64,000 nucleotides of DNA from Bacteroidales bacterium (GCA_018401015.1 JAGYLP010000001.1:1-64000), one strand, 5' to 3'. Shown: positions 45,501 to 52,717, counted from the first letter of the stretch. Notes: generated by a model from the letters alone, not told the origin. A program made the numbers and translations.

Positions 45501-46107
45501 GAGTGATGCAAACAACTGTACTAGTATCCAGTCTGTTACAATTGCTGAACCAACTCAAATTCTGATTGATTTGGGGGTTTACGCCTTCGCAACATCTGGA
45601 ATCGTTGTCGCTGAAGTTGATGGAGGATTTGGACCTTATACTTATTCTTGGATGGTAAATAGTGTTCAAACCACGGTACAGTCGAACTTTATTAAAAATG
45701 TTCCTCTTGGTTCAGAGGTTACACTCACCGTAACCGATGCTAATGGATGTACTGAAACCGCTACTGTAACGGTTGTTAGCCCGATTACCATTACTCCAAA
45801 CGATACCCATTTAGTAGAAGCTTTTGCGCTAAATGTGAATGAATTGGTAGAGTCGAGTATGGAAATTTATCCTAATCCATCCAACAACGGACGATTCTTT
45901 GTGAAAGTTGCTGGCTTGTCGGCCAATAATTTCCGCATGGAAATCCTCGATGGATTCGGCAAACTCGTTCGCGATGTAACTTATCAATCAAGCGATGATC
46001 AAACCGTTGAAGTAATGCTTCACCAATACGCTTCGGGTATTTACATGATTCGTATTACCGACGGACAAAACTTGAACTTAACCAAACGTATCATTTTATC
46101 TGAGTAA
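36511..46107 (+). CDS. Giant SprB-repeat surface protein with T9SS type A sorting domain
   Basis: 3198 aa. A Sec signal peptide (start at 36511 or the ATG at 36517, MKHFLSFKHLLASLLLVLL...) is followed by a ~120-aa module, then about 33 SprB-type repeats of 70-77 aa (consensus VSCNGxxDGxIxLxVxGG, TxPYTYxWSNGATTxxL, LxAGTYxVTVTDANGC, ITEP), with three more copies of the 120-aa module nested in the array. The C-terminus SMEIYPNPSNNGRFFVKV ... GIYMIRITDGQ is a type A sorting domain. SprB of Flavobacterium johnsoniae, a gliding adhesin, has similar repeats but a type B C-terminus. Likely an extended cell-surface adhesin. The cysteines in nearly every repeat could form one disulfide per unit (CNG...NGC). 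Confidence 0.92.
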   Translation: MIMKHFLSFKHLLASLLLVLLGTTVIAQPATWSFYNTGANHTILVQPGTVTIDGSPIVSGDYIGVFYTVGAGPDLACAGYLEYNSAANNAMTAWGTEAGLNNGLANGEEFKWKVWRAADGAIIDMTATYQTAGFPNLGTYVTNGISAIATMTGSGPVVSFSATGDATNVSCYNACDGEIALTVMGGQTPYSFSWSNGETTQNLSGLCAGSYAVTVSDANGGTTPEPFDWTWVNTGANHTILVQPGVATIDGDPIQNGDYIGVFYTVGAGPDLACAGYVEWLGINTAVTAWGTEAGLNNGLANGETFKWKVYRASTGEVIDMDATYQSVGFPNQGTYVTNGISGLATLAGTSTQSGGAGNSTTLSFEITQPDEIIITSVLSNYDGFNVSTFGGSDGTIDLTVSGGVSPYTFAWSDGASLEDRTGLSAGTYSVTVTDANDCTSEASLELTQPLIIPLEISTSATDPTCFDLCNGTISVVVAGGIEPYSIEWTGGLSGFAPADVCAGTYSATVSDAGTGAQAQSQVISFELTSPNAIVVTADIIAASCNGSIDGAIDVSVSGGTAPYTFSWSNLASTEDLLDLAAGFYTLTVLDANDCSLIESFEITEPLSLLVSAELIDVNCNGDASGAVYAEVSGGTSPYSYTWSNGSTLSSVTEVVAGEYTLTVTDANNCEVIEMYEIMEPTMIDVLTDVSGVSCNGANDGEITVSVSGGVNPYTIAWADFPTSTNFSLTNLAPGLYVYTVTDANDCAYEYEDLITEPELLTLSGTLSDYAGFNVSIFGASDGSITTTVSGGTTPYTYSWSNGSTSANLLNIPAGSYSLTLTDANGCTAEYSANLTEPDPTNLLSISGAINHVTCNGAADGSINLTITGGTAPYVVLWSNGASSTMIDQLVAGTYAVTVTDADNNEIVGNYVVNQPDMLVLDLIPSDYNGFGVGCYAATNGFVETSITGGTAPFTFAWSNGATTSSIQNLAVGTYSLTITDANGCVAMAEASINQPTPMAASSTAFNVSCFGTATGSINLNVVGGVAPYTFVWSTGATTQNLQNVVAGTYSVTVSDANGCPFIIDRTLTEPALLTMDLEIVQEVSCFDFTNGELFANVSGGTTPYTYTWSTEIPVNGPTLAQIGSGSYSVTVTDHNGCEVSATETLANPVAIEMTYSVTNILCNGDETGAIDVTTAGGTGNLAYNWSNGASTQDLENVAAGFYTLTVSDDNFCEYIETIEVLENTAILSNASMVDLVCNGAANGSIELMIEGGTAPYAILWNTNETTSTLNGLSGGEYAVTITDANDCVLTESYSVFEPTAIEIMGQVVNITCTNDNDGSINVFVSEGTPGYTYAWSNGATTMNLTNLAGGTYVLTVTDANECTATASFDVINPELVSGEAVVNNLLCYGDDNGSINLTAQGGTSPYYYAWSTGSFDEDLNDLVAGVYEVTITDINGCQGVESFAVNQPAQLMVSHITSDYAGFGVTCFGSSDGYVELSVSGGVLPYTYLWSNGATTQNVYDIPAGDISVGVIDGNGCSISEGPEFPWSYANTGENHTVFIPSAQINGLDIQVGDYIGVFYNNNGEMACAGYIEWTGSQNAITAWGSEEGLNNGFQTGEAFSWKVWRASDGVEIEMTPVYDLVQFPNAGTYTINGISGLSSLTGSGPSVQPNLGYFINLTSPEPLTASGTVSDYNGYGVSCNGAEDASISLDIVTCIEDYEILWNTGATTQTITGLSAGNYSATVSYVFGEVTEPTPFNWTYNNTGENHSIYIPGATINGYSIAVGDYIGVFYDQNGSLECAGYVEWQGIPTGLSAWGTEVELNNGLALGEEFKWKVWRAIDGMIIDMTATYGTNFPNTNTYTTNGISGLTSLVGESSLEFFVGDFEVDFTVTEPEALTATAQVAGNACFGDAMGTVVLTVEGGVEPYTYAWSSGETGNEIANVAFGEYTITVTDANACTLVETFMISQPEALDIMETLSPVLCNGGTDGAIDITVTGGTEPYAYAWSNGSVEQSINGLSAGVYTLTLTDANGCNLVESFEITEPAALTQAVDLIHVDCFGNASGEIYLLVEGGTLPYTYSWSNNATSANIDQLLAGTYSVVVMDANNCSIEAEFVITEPTQLVMADMVTPISCFGGSNGAIDLTISGGVEPYTYVWANGATTEDLSSLSAAAYGITVVDANGCSVSDLIFVNQPTQLNVSGVISQVSCNGAADGAIDLNVTGGTAPYNYTWTGGATSQDIAQLEPGTYSVLVMDDNGCTASRNFVVTQPAPLAVTSQTINVSCYGGSDGQINQSVSGGTLPYTYAWSNGMISKNVSGLAAGNYTVTITDAKGCSITSDYTVTEPPVLSVDAMVSTWGQYNVSSFGATDGYIILLPEGGTFPYTFNWSNGATTYYQIFVGAGTYTVTVTDVKGCSVELEVELTSAPDYTPMALDFNLSEYNNFNVSCFGASDGSAEAIVSNGLAPFTYTWSNGATTSSISGLSVGAYSVTVVDATGASISGSVDLAGPDALVATATVIAPTCFGGSDGSLVTDVAAGFSPYTYAWSNGETTANLAGLAAGSYTVTLTDANDCSAEFTFEVENPAELSIDFTVVQPVCGGDGRIETSVSNALEPIQYVWSNEATTADLENLSGGLYTLSIIDANGCTASSEVELNVGNAISATAIQSNVTCNGLTDGSLSLVVEAGLAPYSFTWSNNATTQTIMDLSAGLYLVTISDANSCEGSFEFVITEPEVLTVDATVTPVDCYEGNNGAIQLITDGGTAPYSYTWSDGSTAASRSQLVAGTYGLTLSDANNCVVTASFEVEQPEQIQIEGELTHLSCFKSNDGAIDITVTGGVGPYTYNWTNYATTEDLTQLKAGEYRVIVTDANGCMVYSELFVITQPAAFIATIVENQAVDCNGGGAEIEVVVSGGTPDFIYTWNNQASGTIQSGLSAGTYAVTVIDDNGCVAEANYTLVAPPALDLTVFSSDASCYGEADGEAFASATGGQTPYTYLWSDANNTTTADLMNVPAGTYTVTVSDANNCTSIQSVTIAEPTQILIDLGVYAFATSGIVVAEVDGGFGPYTYSWMVNSVQTTVQSNFIKNVPLGSEVTLTVTDANGCTETATVTVVSPITITPNDTHLVEAFALNVNELVESSMEIYPNPSNNGRFFVKVAGLSANNFRMEILDGFGKLVRDVTYQSSDDQTVEVMLHQYASGIYMIRITDGQNLNLTKRIILSE
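36601..36975 (+). repeat. Nested-type 120-aa module, copy 1 (N-terminal, not nested)
   Basis: Encodes the first copy directly after the signal peptide: WSFYNTGANHTILVQPG ... GDYIGVFY ... LACAGYLEY ... TAWGTEAGLNNGLANGEEF ... KWKVWRAADG ... FPNLGTYVTNGISAIA. It shares the framework W-x-(F/Y)-x-NTG-x-NH of the other four copies and has no SprB strand before it. Confidence 0.8.
37189..37563 (+). repeat. 120-aa module, copy 2 (nested in a SprB repeat)
   Basis: FDWTWVNTGANHTILVQPG ... GDYIGVFY ... WKVYRASTGEVIDM ... GTYVTNGISGLATLAG. It interrupts SprB unit 1 between SDANGG and FEITQP. It is the copy closest to copy 1 (both have VGAGPDLACAGY and AGLNNGLANGE), suggesting the pair arose by duplication. 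Confidence 0.8.
41086..41448 (+). repeat. 120-aa module, copy 3 (nested)
   Basis: FPWSYANTGENHTVFIPSA ... GDYIGVFYNNNGEMACAGY ... AWGSEEGLNNGFQTGE ... WKVWRASDGVEIEM ... GTYTINGISGLSSLTG. It interrupts a SprB unit between DGNGCSISEG and INLTSPEPL. Confidence 0.8.
41721..42078 (+). repeat. 120-aa module, copy 4 (nested)
   Basis: FNWTYNNTGENHSIYIPGA ... GDYIGVFYDQNGSLECAGY ... AWGTEVELNNGLALGE ... WKVWRAIDGMIIDM ... NTYTTNGISGLTSLVG. It interrupts the next SprB unit, which carries an aberrant strand (VSYVFGE) in place of DANGC, before FTVTEPEAL. Confidence 0.8.
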
Positions 46108-46136
46108 TCCATTATACAGGATTATTCCCTCTAATC

Positions 46137-46173
46137 AAAGATGGTTGGCCTTTTCTTGGGTCAACCATCTTTT
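46137..46173 (+). terminator. Rho-independent terminator between the two giant adhesin genes
   Basis: AAAGATGGTTG (46137-46147) pairs perfectly with CAACCATCTTT (46162-46172), and three further pairs (one G-U) extend the stem towards an 8-nt loop. A short T run follows. It lies 30 nt after the 3198-aa gene and 35 nt before the next ATG, so it would reduce but perhaps not abolish expression of the downstream genes. Confidence 0.75.
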
Positions 46174-46207
46174 AATAGCAATTCAATAAACTTCTAAGAA
46201 AATAATT

Positions 46208-49200
46208 ATGAGAATTATTTACCTTTTGTTATCGGTAGCAATCTTGCTAGGGAATCGCAGTAATGCTCAAGATAACCTTCTTTTCTATCAAGGTTTTGAA
46301 GGTTCCCCCATCGATTCAGGATGGACTGTCAATAATGCCCCTACATCTCCCGGGTGGACATTTGGAGATAATCAATTCTCTGGATTCTTGTATCCTGTTC
46401 CTCCATTACCCGAGCTGGGAGCCTATGCAGTTGCTAACGATGAATTAGCCCCTGCTACAAGGTCTGCGGACTGGTTAATTAGCCCGTCGGTTTCTCCTGT
46501 TAATATAACCCAGCTTTTACTCGATTTTCATGCCTATTTTACCGGTAGCGAAGGGGCCGAAGCTCATGTCATTTTAAGTTTCGATAATGGCGCAACATGG
46601 AACGATACCATCTATTCCATGATGCCCGCAACCTCTTGGCAGGAAATTTCGCTCAACCTCGATTCCTATGCTTCGAATAATAGCATTAAAGTAGGATTCT
46701 TGTTCAGTGATAATGGCTCTGATGAGGATATTTTCGCAGTGGACGAAGTTTATTTATATGAACCTATTTATATCGATTTATCGGTTTCGGACTTCGACGC
46801 CCCACAAACGGGGTGTGGATTGAGTCCTAACGAAACTCTTATGGTTGAGGTCACCAATAATGGGTTGGACGACGCACAGAATTTTACCATACAGTACAGC
46901 CTCGATGGCGGTTTGAACTTTATAAGCCAATTAGTTCCTACTGTTCTACTCGCAGGTACAAGTGAATGGTACACATTTAATATTACAGCTAATTTTTCAC
47001 AAGTAGGACAATATGACCTAGTATTTGAAGTAATTCTTCCACAAGATCAAGTGCCAGGAAATAATGTTACTGCCGTTCAAACGGTAACAAGTTTGGCAAG
47101 TATCGACCAATTTCCTTTCACCGAAGATTTTGAATCGGGTAGTTCAACCTATTTTTATTTTGTAAGTAATGATGAGTCCAACGCTGGAGTTATTAGTGTT
47201 GGAGGAAATCATGTTGGAATTCTCGATGGTGGAACCGGCGGTACTTGGGTAGGTAGTTTTAACGATCCATCTCCCGTTAATGCCTGGTCGAATAATCCCG
47301 AATATATCTCGCAGATTAATTCTTGTACCGTGGATGCTACTTTCCTTTCCTCGGTTGAATTAACGTTTGACCTGCAGCAATTTGCAACTAACTCATTGTA
47401 TTATTCCTGGTTCCGTTTGCTTGTGAATGGGAATCCAATTCCCGATGTAACCGGTAAAGTTGATTTCAATCCAGATGCTATCAATGGCACGCTGCAAGAG
47501 TTGACCTACGATTTATCCGACTACGCTGGATCAATCTTTACCATCGGTTTTGAAGGGTTAAATCGACTCAGTTCTACGCTGGCAAATCCGGGGAATGTTA
47601 CTCATATCGACAACATTTCAATTACAGGAACCGATACTATTTCCAATTTCGTTTATCCCTTACCTTTCTACGAAAATTTTGAAGGATCACCCACTAATTT
47701 GGGTTGGACAACTGAATCGAACGGTGGAGAGGCTTGGGTTTTTGCCGCCGATTATTTCGACTCTTTCTGGTATCCTCAGTCTAACCTGAATACAACGATT
47801 GCAGCCAACTCGAACGACATTATGTGTTTCAATAATTTTGGATCCGATTGCGATAAATCCCAGGATTATTTGGTTTCACCCAACCTCGATTTCGTTAATT
47901 ATGACACGCTTACGCTTAGCCTCGATTACTTTTTTACCGGAGAAGATGGTTCTGCAGCGTACTTATACATCATGACCGATAATGATTGGTCCTCGATGCA
48001 GTTGGCTCATACATTTGCACCTCTGAATGCTGTTGATGGATGGTCGAGCGTTACCATCGATCTTACTCCCTTTGCAGGTCAGGCTGCTAAACTTGTTTTC
48101 CATCACGACGACGGCGGTAGCCTCGGAACAGGTATATCCATCGATAATGTATTTCTTTCTGGAATCCCATCCTCCTTATTCGTATACACCCTTCCTTTTG
48201 TCGAAGATTTTGAAGCCTCTCCTTCCAACCCCGGTTGGTTTAATCTGTATGCTCCCGGTTCCGATGGTTTTGTTTATGGTGCCAATTATTTCAATACATT
48301 CTGGTATCCAAATCCTTCAGGTAATTTGAATAATACAATCGCTGCTAACTCTAACGACGCTCTTTGTTCGGAAGCTAATAATTCCGATTGTGATAAATCT
48401 TCGGATTACTTTGTTTCTCCTTTAATTAACCTGTACGGTTACGATACGGTAGATTTATCGCTCGATTATTTCTTTACCGGCGATGATGGTTCGCAAGCTT
48501 ACATCTATGCAGTGAACGATGGCGATTACACCAATTTGCAGCTTCTACATACGTTTACGGGCTCTACCCTGGGTCAATGGGAGAGCCTTACCATCGATAT
48601 GGCTGGTTACCTCGGTGATACAGTTGCACTCGTCTTTCACCACAACGATGGTGGTTTGATTGGTTCCGGATTATCGATCGATAATGTGAGTTTAACCGGG
48701 GTGGAAACACCTATTCCTACCTATCAACTTCCTTTTAGTGAGGATTTTGAAGCTACACCTTTAACTACTGGCTGGAGAACTTCCCAAGCAGGTTACGAAG
48801 GTTGGGTTTATGCGGCTAATTACTATAACTCATTTTGGTATCCAATTGGAAACCTCAACAATACGACTGCAGCAACTTCAAACGATGTAATGTGTTTCGA
48901 TAATTTTGGGGCCGATTGTGATAAATCTAACGACCTGCTCATTAGTCCTAAGCTCGATTTATTCCCCTATTATTCCGTTGAAATGAGCTTCGATTATTTC
49001 TTCACAGGCGAGGACAATAGTACTGCCGAAGTTTGGGTAATGTTGAATGAAGACCCCAATAATTTTGTTCTTGTTGAAACAATTTTAGCTCCTCCCTCAA
49101 ATATTGGATGGCAAACGGCTACCATGGATTTATCGGCCTTCACGCAGGATACCGTTCAACTGGTTTTCCGCCATTCGGATAATGCCGGTTTTGGAACAGG

Positions 49201-52200
49201 CTTTTCCGTTGATAATCTCTTCATCGATGGGGTTCTGCCTCAACCTATTGAATACTCGTTTACAACGACCGATCCTTCTTGCTATCAATCAACCGATGGA
49301 ACCATCGACGTGGTGCTTTCAGGCGGTAATGGAGGCCTCTTCTATCAGTGGAATACTGGCGATACCGGATTGAACCTGACTAATTTAGGAGCAGGAATTT
49401 ACATCATTACTGTAACCGATATGTCGAACCAGGAAGAAATTATCGAAATTGAGTTATTCGAAGTTTCTCCCATTGTATTAACGAGCAGTGTGAGTCAATA
49501 CAACGGTTTTGAAATTAGCTGTTATAATGCTAATGATGGTTCTATTGATGTTATGGCTTCCGGATCGCATGGTGGTTTTACCTATGCATGGTCCAATGGT
49601 GCCACCAGTAACCTAATCGATGGCTTAATTGCCGGTAACTACGCTTTAACCGTGACAGATATGAATGGATGTAGCTTTGATACCTCCTTTACCTTGAATC
49701 AACCTTTTGTAATAGGTACATCAAGTTCTGTATCCCCGGTTAGCTGTAATGGCGGAAACGATGGTGCTATTAATTTCAATATAAGTTTTGGAGGGGTTCC
49801 TCCCTTCCAGTACAACTGGAGCAACGGTGCCACCACAGAAGATTTAAGTAATCTCGTAGCCGGAAGCTACTCAGCCCTTATTGTCGATGCCAATGGTTGT
49901 CAATATAACTCGAATACGTTCGTAATTAGCGAACCCGATCCATTAGCGCTCAATACTTCCTTAAGCGATTATAATGGTTTCCAAGTATCTTGTTTTGGCG
50001 GTACCGATGGAGCTATTACACCATCGGTAACAGGCGGAACAACTCCTTACAGTTACTTATGGTCGGTAGAAGGGAATGCTACAACCTCTTCCATTAGTGG
50101 ATTGATTGCAGGAACCTATACCTTAACCTTAACCGATGCCAATAATTGTGAATTGGTAGAGACCTACACTTTAACCGAACCGACTGCATTAGAATTGCTT
50201 AGTTTTGAAATAGAGGAGGTTCTTTGTAACGGTTTTAGTACCGGATCAATAAGTCTCACCGTTCAAGGTGGTGTTGGAACCTATTCCTTCGCTTGGTCGA
50301 ACGGAGCTACCGACGAGGACTTAACAAACCTTCCTGCAGGCAATTATACCCTTACCATTAACGACGATAACGCTTGTAGCTTAATCGAATCCTTCACCAT
50401 TACCGAACCAGCAGCCTTGCTAGCGAATGAATCGCTTACTAATATCAGCTGTTTTGGTGGAAACGATGGATCCATTCAATTGTCTCCTTCCGGTGGAACA
50501 GAACCTTATCTATATTCGTGGAGTAATGGAGAAACCACTAGTAGCCTCGCTAATCTTATAGCAGGTCCGTATTCGGTTACCATTACCGACGCCAATCTGT
50601 GTGAGTACAACTTTACCTACACCTTAACGGAGCCACCACTTTTAACACTATCCAGCACCCAAATAGATGTTGATTGTAATGGAAATAATAATGGTTCAAT
50701 CAATATAACTACTGCAGGAGGAGTTCCGCCATACGCATTTTTATGGAATACCGGGGAAACTACCGAGGATTTATCGGCGCTTTCAGGTGGCGATTATACC
50801 CTCACCGTTACCGATGCAAATGCATGTACTACAACCCTCACGGTTAGTATTTTCGAACCGGATGCGCTCGGTGCCGACGAAGTCTTTACCATGGTTACTT
50901 GTAATGGTTTAAGCGATGGTGCCATTGATGTTACCACTTTGGGCGGAGTAGCTCCCTATTTTTATAACTGGAATACCGGGGCAAATACCGAGGATATCGA
51001 TAACTTACCAGCGGGTACCTATTCGCTTACTATCACCGATGCAAATTGGTGTAGTTACTCAGAGAGTTTTGTTGTAACCGAACCTGCTGTATTAGCTATG
51101 ACTAGCGTAACCAGCGACTTTAATGGATACGGGGTCAGCTGCTTTGGTGCAAACGATGGATTCATCGATTTAACCGTAACCGGAGGTACAACCCCTTACA
51201 ACTATGCATGGAGCAATGGTGAATCAACCGAAGATCTTAGTGCGCTAATTGCTGGAACCTATTCAGTTGAAATTACGGATGCAAATGGTTGTGAAATTAG
51301 TGGCTCTTTAACTTTACCTTGGAATTACGTCAATACCGGTGAAAATCATACGGTTTTACTCGAGAATCCACCTTTGGTAAATGGGGTATCCATTGAAAGT
51401 GGCGATTATGTAGGAGCCTTTTACAATGATAATGGAACCTTGGTTTGTGCTGGATATGTCGAGTGGGTTAGTGGTGTGTTTAATGCCGTAACCGTATGGG
51501 GAACAGAGGCATCTCTGAATAACGGCTTCCAAACTGGTGAAGCGTTCAACTGGAAAGTTTGGCGTGCTACCGATGGCGAAGTTATCGATATGACTGCAAG
51601 CTACAGTGCTACCTTCCCCAATGCGGGAACCTATGTAACGAATGGCATTAGCGGTGTAAGTTCTTTATCCGGAACTGGTCCGGCTCCCGTGCCCGCAGGT
51701 AGTGGAAGCTGGATTTTAACTACCCCCGATGCACTTACAATCAATTTAAACTCATTGAATAGTTATTCAGGGTTTGATATTAGTTGCCATGGTGCACAAG
51801 ATGGCGATATCGCAAGTCTTGTAACAGGAGGTGTGTTACCTTATACGTATACTTGGAGTAACGGTGAAACAACTACCGGTCTTTCCGATGTTGGAGCTGG
51901 GGTTTACACCCTTACTATTACCGATTTGAATGGTTGTACGCTTGAACAAAGTATTGAACTATTTGAGCCAGATCCATTGGAGATTAGTTATATTCATGGA
52001 TTTTCCGATTGCTTGCTCGATAATACGGGCTTCATCGATATAACTGTCACAGGCGGAGTTCCTCCTTTTACTTACCTATGGACTTTCCCCAATAGTATTG
52101 GAACCTCTACCAACGAAGACCTTACAGGCTTAAGTGGTGGCGATTATCAAATTCAAATAGTAGATGCCAATGGTTGTGTCCTTGTTGAAAATTACTACCT

Positions 52201-52717
52201 GCCTCAACCTGCAAATGCTATCGAAGTAAGTCTGGTAGATCTCATGGATATTAGTTGCAATGGTGCCAACGATGGTAGCATTCAAGTAATGCCTCAAGGC
52301 GGAGTTGGGCCATTTACCTATTTGTGGGATAATGGAGCCACAACTGCTTCTATTTCAGCTTTAGCTCCCGGAAACTATACAGTTAGCATTACCGATGCTA
52401 ATAATTGTACGAATAGCCAGACCTATACCATCAATGAACCAGCCATTCTTACTCTTGCTCTCTCAGGCGATGATGTGGATTGTAATGGCGCTGCAACGGG
52501 CAGCATCACTTCGACTGTTTCAGGAGGAGTAACACCTTACACCTATGCGTGGTCGAATGGCGGCACTACTGCCAACCTGATCGATTTGTCGGGTGGTAGC
52601 TATAGCCTTACGGTAACCGATGCAAACGGCTGTACTATCATCGAAACACAGGTAATCAACGAACCGGCTGTATTAACCCAGCAGCCTGGCGGGTACACCG
52701 GTTTTGGTGTGATTTAG
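46208..52717 (+). CDS. Second giant SprB-repeat protein, N-terminal part of a frameshifted gene
   Basis: 2169 aa to an apparent premature stop. Signal peptide MRIIYLLLSVAILLGNRSNA, a choice-of-anchor J-type domain (FYQGFEGSPIDSGWTV), a CARDB-like domain (DLSVSDFDAPQTGCGLSPNE), another anchor-type domain, three tandem ~178-aa anchor J domains (47655-49235), then 13 intact SprB units with module copy 5. The frame stops at 52717 in the middle of unit 14. The same frame resumes after the damaged patch and carries the missing repeats, a PKD domain and a sorting domain in 52946-54373, so the two parts are one gene of about 2720 codons that is either mis-sequenced or inactivated. Without its C-terminus the product could not be sorted by the T9SS. 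Confidence 0.85.
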   Translation: MRIIYLLLSVAILLGNRSNAQDNLLFYQGFEGSPIDSGWTVNNAPTSPGWTFGDNQFSGFLYPVPPLPELGAYAVANDELAPATRSADWLISPSVSPVNITQLLLDFHAYFTGSEGAEAHVILSFDNGATWNDTIYSMMPATSWQEISLNLDSYASNNSIKVGFLFSDNGSDEDIFAVDEVYLYEPIYIDLSVSDFDAPQTGCGLSPNETLMVEVTNNGLDDAQNFTIQYSLDGGLNFISQLVPTVLLAGTSEWYTFNITANFSQVGQYDLVFEVILPQDQVPGNNVTAVQTVTSLASIDQFPFTEDFESGSSTYFYFVSNDESNAGVISVGGNHVGILDGGTGGTWVGSFNDPSPVNAWSNNPEYISQINSCTVDATFLSSVELTFDLQQFATNSLYYSWFRLLVNGNPIPDVTGKVDFNPDAINGTLQELTYDLSDYAGSIFTIGFEGLNRLSSTLANPGNVTHIDNISITGTDTISNFVYPLPFYENFEGSPTNLGWTTESNGGEAWVFAADYFDSFWYPQSNLNTTIAANSNDIMCFNNFGSDCDKSQDYLVSPNLDFVNYDTLTLSLDYFFTGEDGSAAYLYIMTDNDWSSMQLAHTFAPLNAVDGWSSVTIDLTPFAGQAAKLVFHHDDGGSLGTGISIDNVFLSGIPSSLFVYTLPFVEDFEASPSNPGWFNLYAPGSDGFVYGANYFNTFWYPNPSGNLNNTIAANSNDALCSEANNSDCDKSSDYFVSPLINLYGYDTVDLSLDYFFTGDDGSQAYIYAVNDGDYTNLQLLHTFTGSTLGQWESLTIDMAGYLGDTVALVFHHNDGGLIGSGLSIDNVSLTGVETPIPTYQLPFSEDFEATPLTTGWRTSQAGYEGWVYAANYYNSFWYPIGNLNNTTAATSNDVMCFDNFGADCDKSNDLLISPKLDLFPYYSVEMSFDYFFTGEDNSTAEVWVMLNEDPNNFVLVETILAPPSNIGWQTATMDLSAFTQDTVQLVFRHSDNAGFGTGFSVDNLFIDGVLPQPIEYSFTTTDPSCYQSTDGTIDVVLSGGNGGLFYQWNTGDTGLNLTNLGAGIYIITVTDMSNQEEIIEIELFEVSPIVLTSSVSQYNGFEISCYNANDGSIDVMASGSHGGFTYAWSNGATSNLIDGLIAGNYALTVTDMNGCSFDTSFTLNQPFVIGTSSSVSPVSCNGGNDGAINFNISFGGVPPFQYNWSNGATTEDLSNLVAGSYSALIVDANGCQYNSNTFVISEPDPLALNTSLSDYNGFQVSCFGGTDGAITPSVTGGTTPYSYLWSVEGNATTSSISGLIAGTYTLTLTDANNCELVETYTLTEPTALELLSFEIEEVLCNGFSTGSISLTVQGGVGTYSFAWSNGATDEDLTNLPAGNYTLTINDDNACSLIESFTITEPAALLANESLTNISCFGGNDGSIQLSPSGGTEPYLYSWSNGETTSSLANLIAGPYSVTITDANLCEYNFTYTLTEPPLLTLSSTQIDVDCNGNNNGSINITTAGGVPPYAFLWNTGETTEDLSALSGGDYTLTVTDANACTTTLTVSIFEPDALGADEVFTMVTCNGLSDGAIDVTTLGGVAPYFYNWNTGANTEDIDNLPAGTYSLTITDANWCSYSESFVVTEPAVLAMTSVTSDFNGYGVSCFGANDGFIDLTVTGGTTPYNYAWSNGESTEDLSALIAGTYSVEITDANGCEISGSLTLPWNYVNTGENHTVLLENPPLVNGVSIESGDYVGAFYNDNGTLVCAGYVEWVSGVFNAVTVWGTEASLNNGFQTGEAFNWKVWRATDGEVIDMTASYSATFPNAGTYVTNGISGVSSLSGTGPAPVPAGSGSWILTTPDALTINLNSLNSYSGFDISCHGAQDGDIASLVTGGVLPYTYTWSNGETTTGLSDVGAGVYTLTITDLNGCTLEQSIELFEPDPLEISYIHGFSDCLLDNTGFIDITVTGGVPPFTYLWTFPNSIGTSTNEDLTGLSGGDYQIQIVDANGCVLVENYYLPQPANAIEVSLVDLMDISCNGANDGSIQVMPQGGVGPFTYLWDNGATTASISALAPGNYTVSITDANNCTNSQTYTINEPAILTLALSGDDVDCNGAATGSITSTVSGGVTPYTYAWSNGGTTANLIDLSGGSYSLTVTDANGCTIIETQVINEPAVLTQQPGGYTGFGVI
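47655..49235 (+). repeat. Three tandem ~178-aa choice-of-anchor J domains
   Basis: Units begin near 47655, 48187 and 48722 (periods of about 531 and 537 bp). Shared pattern: LPF-x-E-(D/N)-FE-x-(S/T)-P, FWYP-x-x-(N)-LN-x-T-x-AA-x-SND, DCDKS-x-D, DYFFTG-(E/D)-D, and a final FHHDDGG or equivalent before GxSIDNV. They predict three similar jelly-roll or lectin-like domains in a row, a plausible ligand-binding head in front of the SprB stalk. Confidence 0.75.
49255..52690 (+). repeat. SprB repeat array 2 (13 intact units)
   Basis: It has the same consensus as array 1: for example ISCFGGNDGSIQLSPSGG, PYLYSWSNGETTSSL, GPYSVTITDANLCEYN, TLTEP. One 120-aa module is nested after unit 9. The array continues through the damaged patch into at least three more intact units at 53150-53835. 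Confidence 0.88.
51314..51680 (+). repeat. 120-aa module, copy 5 (nested, second giant gene)
   Basis: LPWNYVNTGENHTVLLENP ... GDYVGAFYNDNGTLVCAGY ... VWGTEASLNNGFQTGE ... WKVWRATDGEVIDM ... GTYVTNGISGVSSLSG. It interrupts SprB unit 9 between DANGCEISGS and WILTTPDAL, the same place as copies 2-4. Confidence 0.8.

Larger units (their letters stand above)
36990..45790 (+). repeat. SprB repeat array 1 (about 33 units)
   Basis: Units of about 210-231 bp encode 70-77 aa each. The conserved core is C-(N/F/Y)-G-x-x-(D/N)-G-x-I, GG-x-x-PY-x-(Y/F)-x-WS-x-G-x-(T/S)-T, L-x-AG-x-Y-x-(V/L)-T-V-x-DAN-x-C and (I/L)-(T/N)-(E/Q)-P. Neighbouring units are well diverged at the DNA level, so the array is old and no recent tandem amplification is seen. 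Three 120-aa modules interrupt it. Confidence 0.9.

Noticed and set aside
36990-45790. CRISPR-like or recent tandem DNA repeat array
   Set aside because: The periodicity is at the protein level; DNA of neighbouring units is diverged, and there are no identical repeats with unique spacers.
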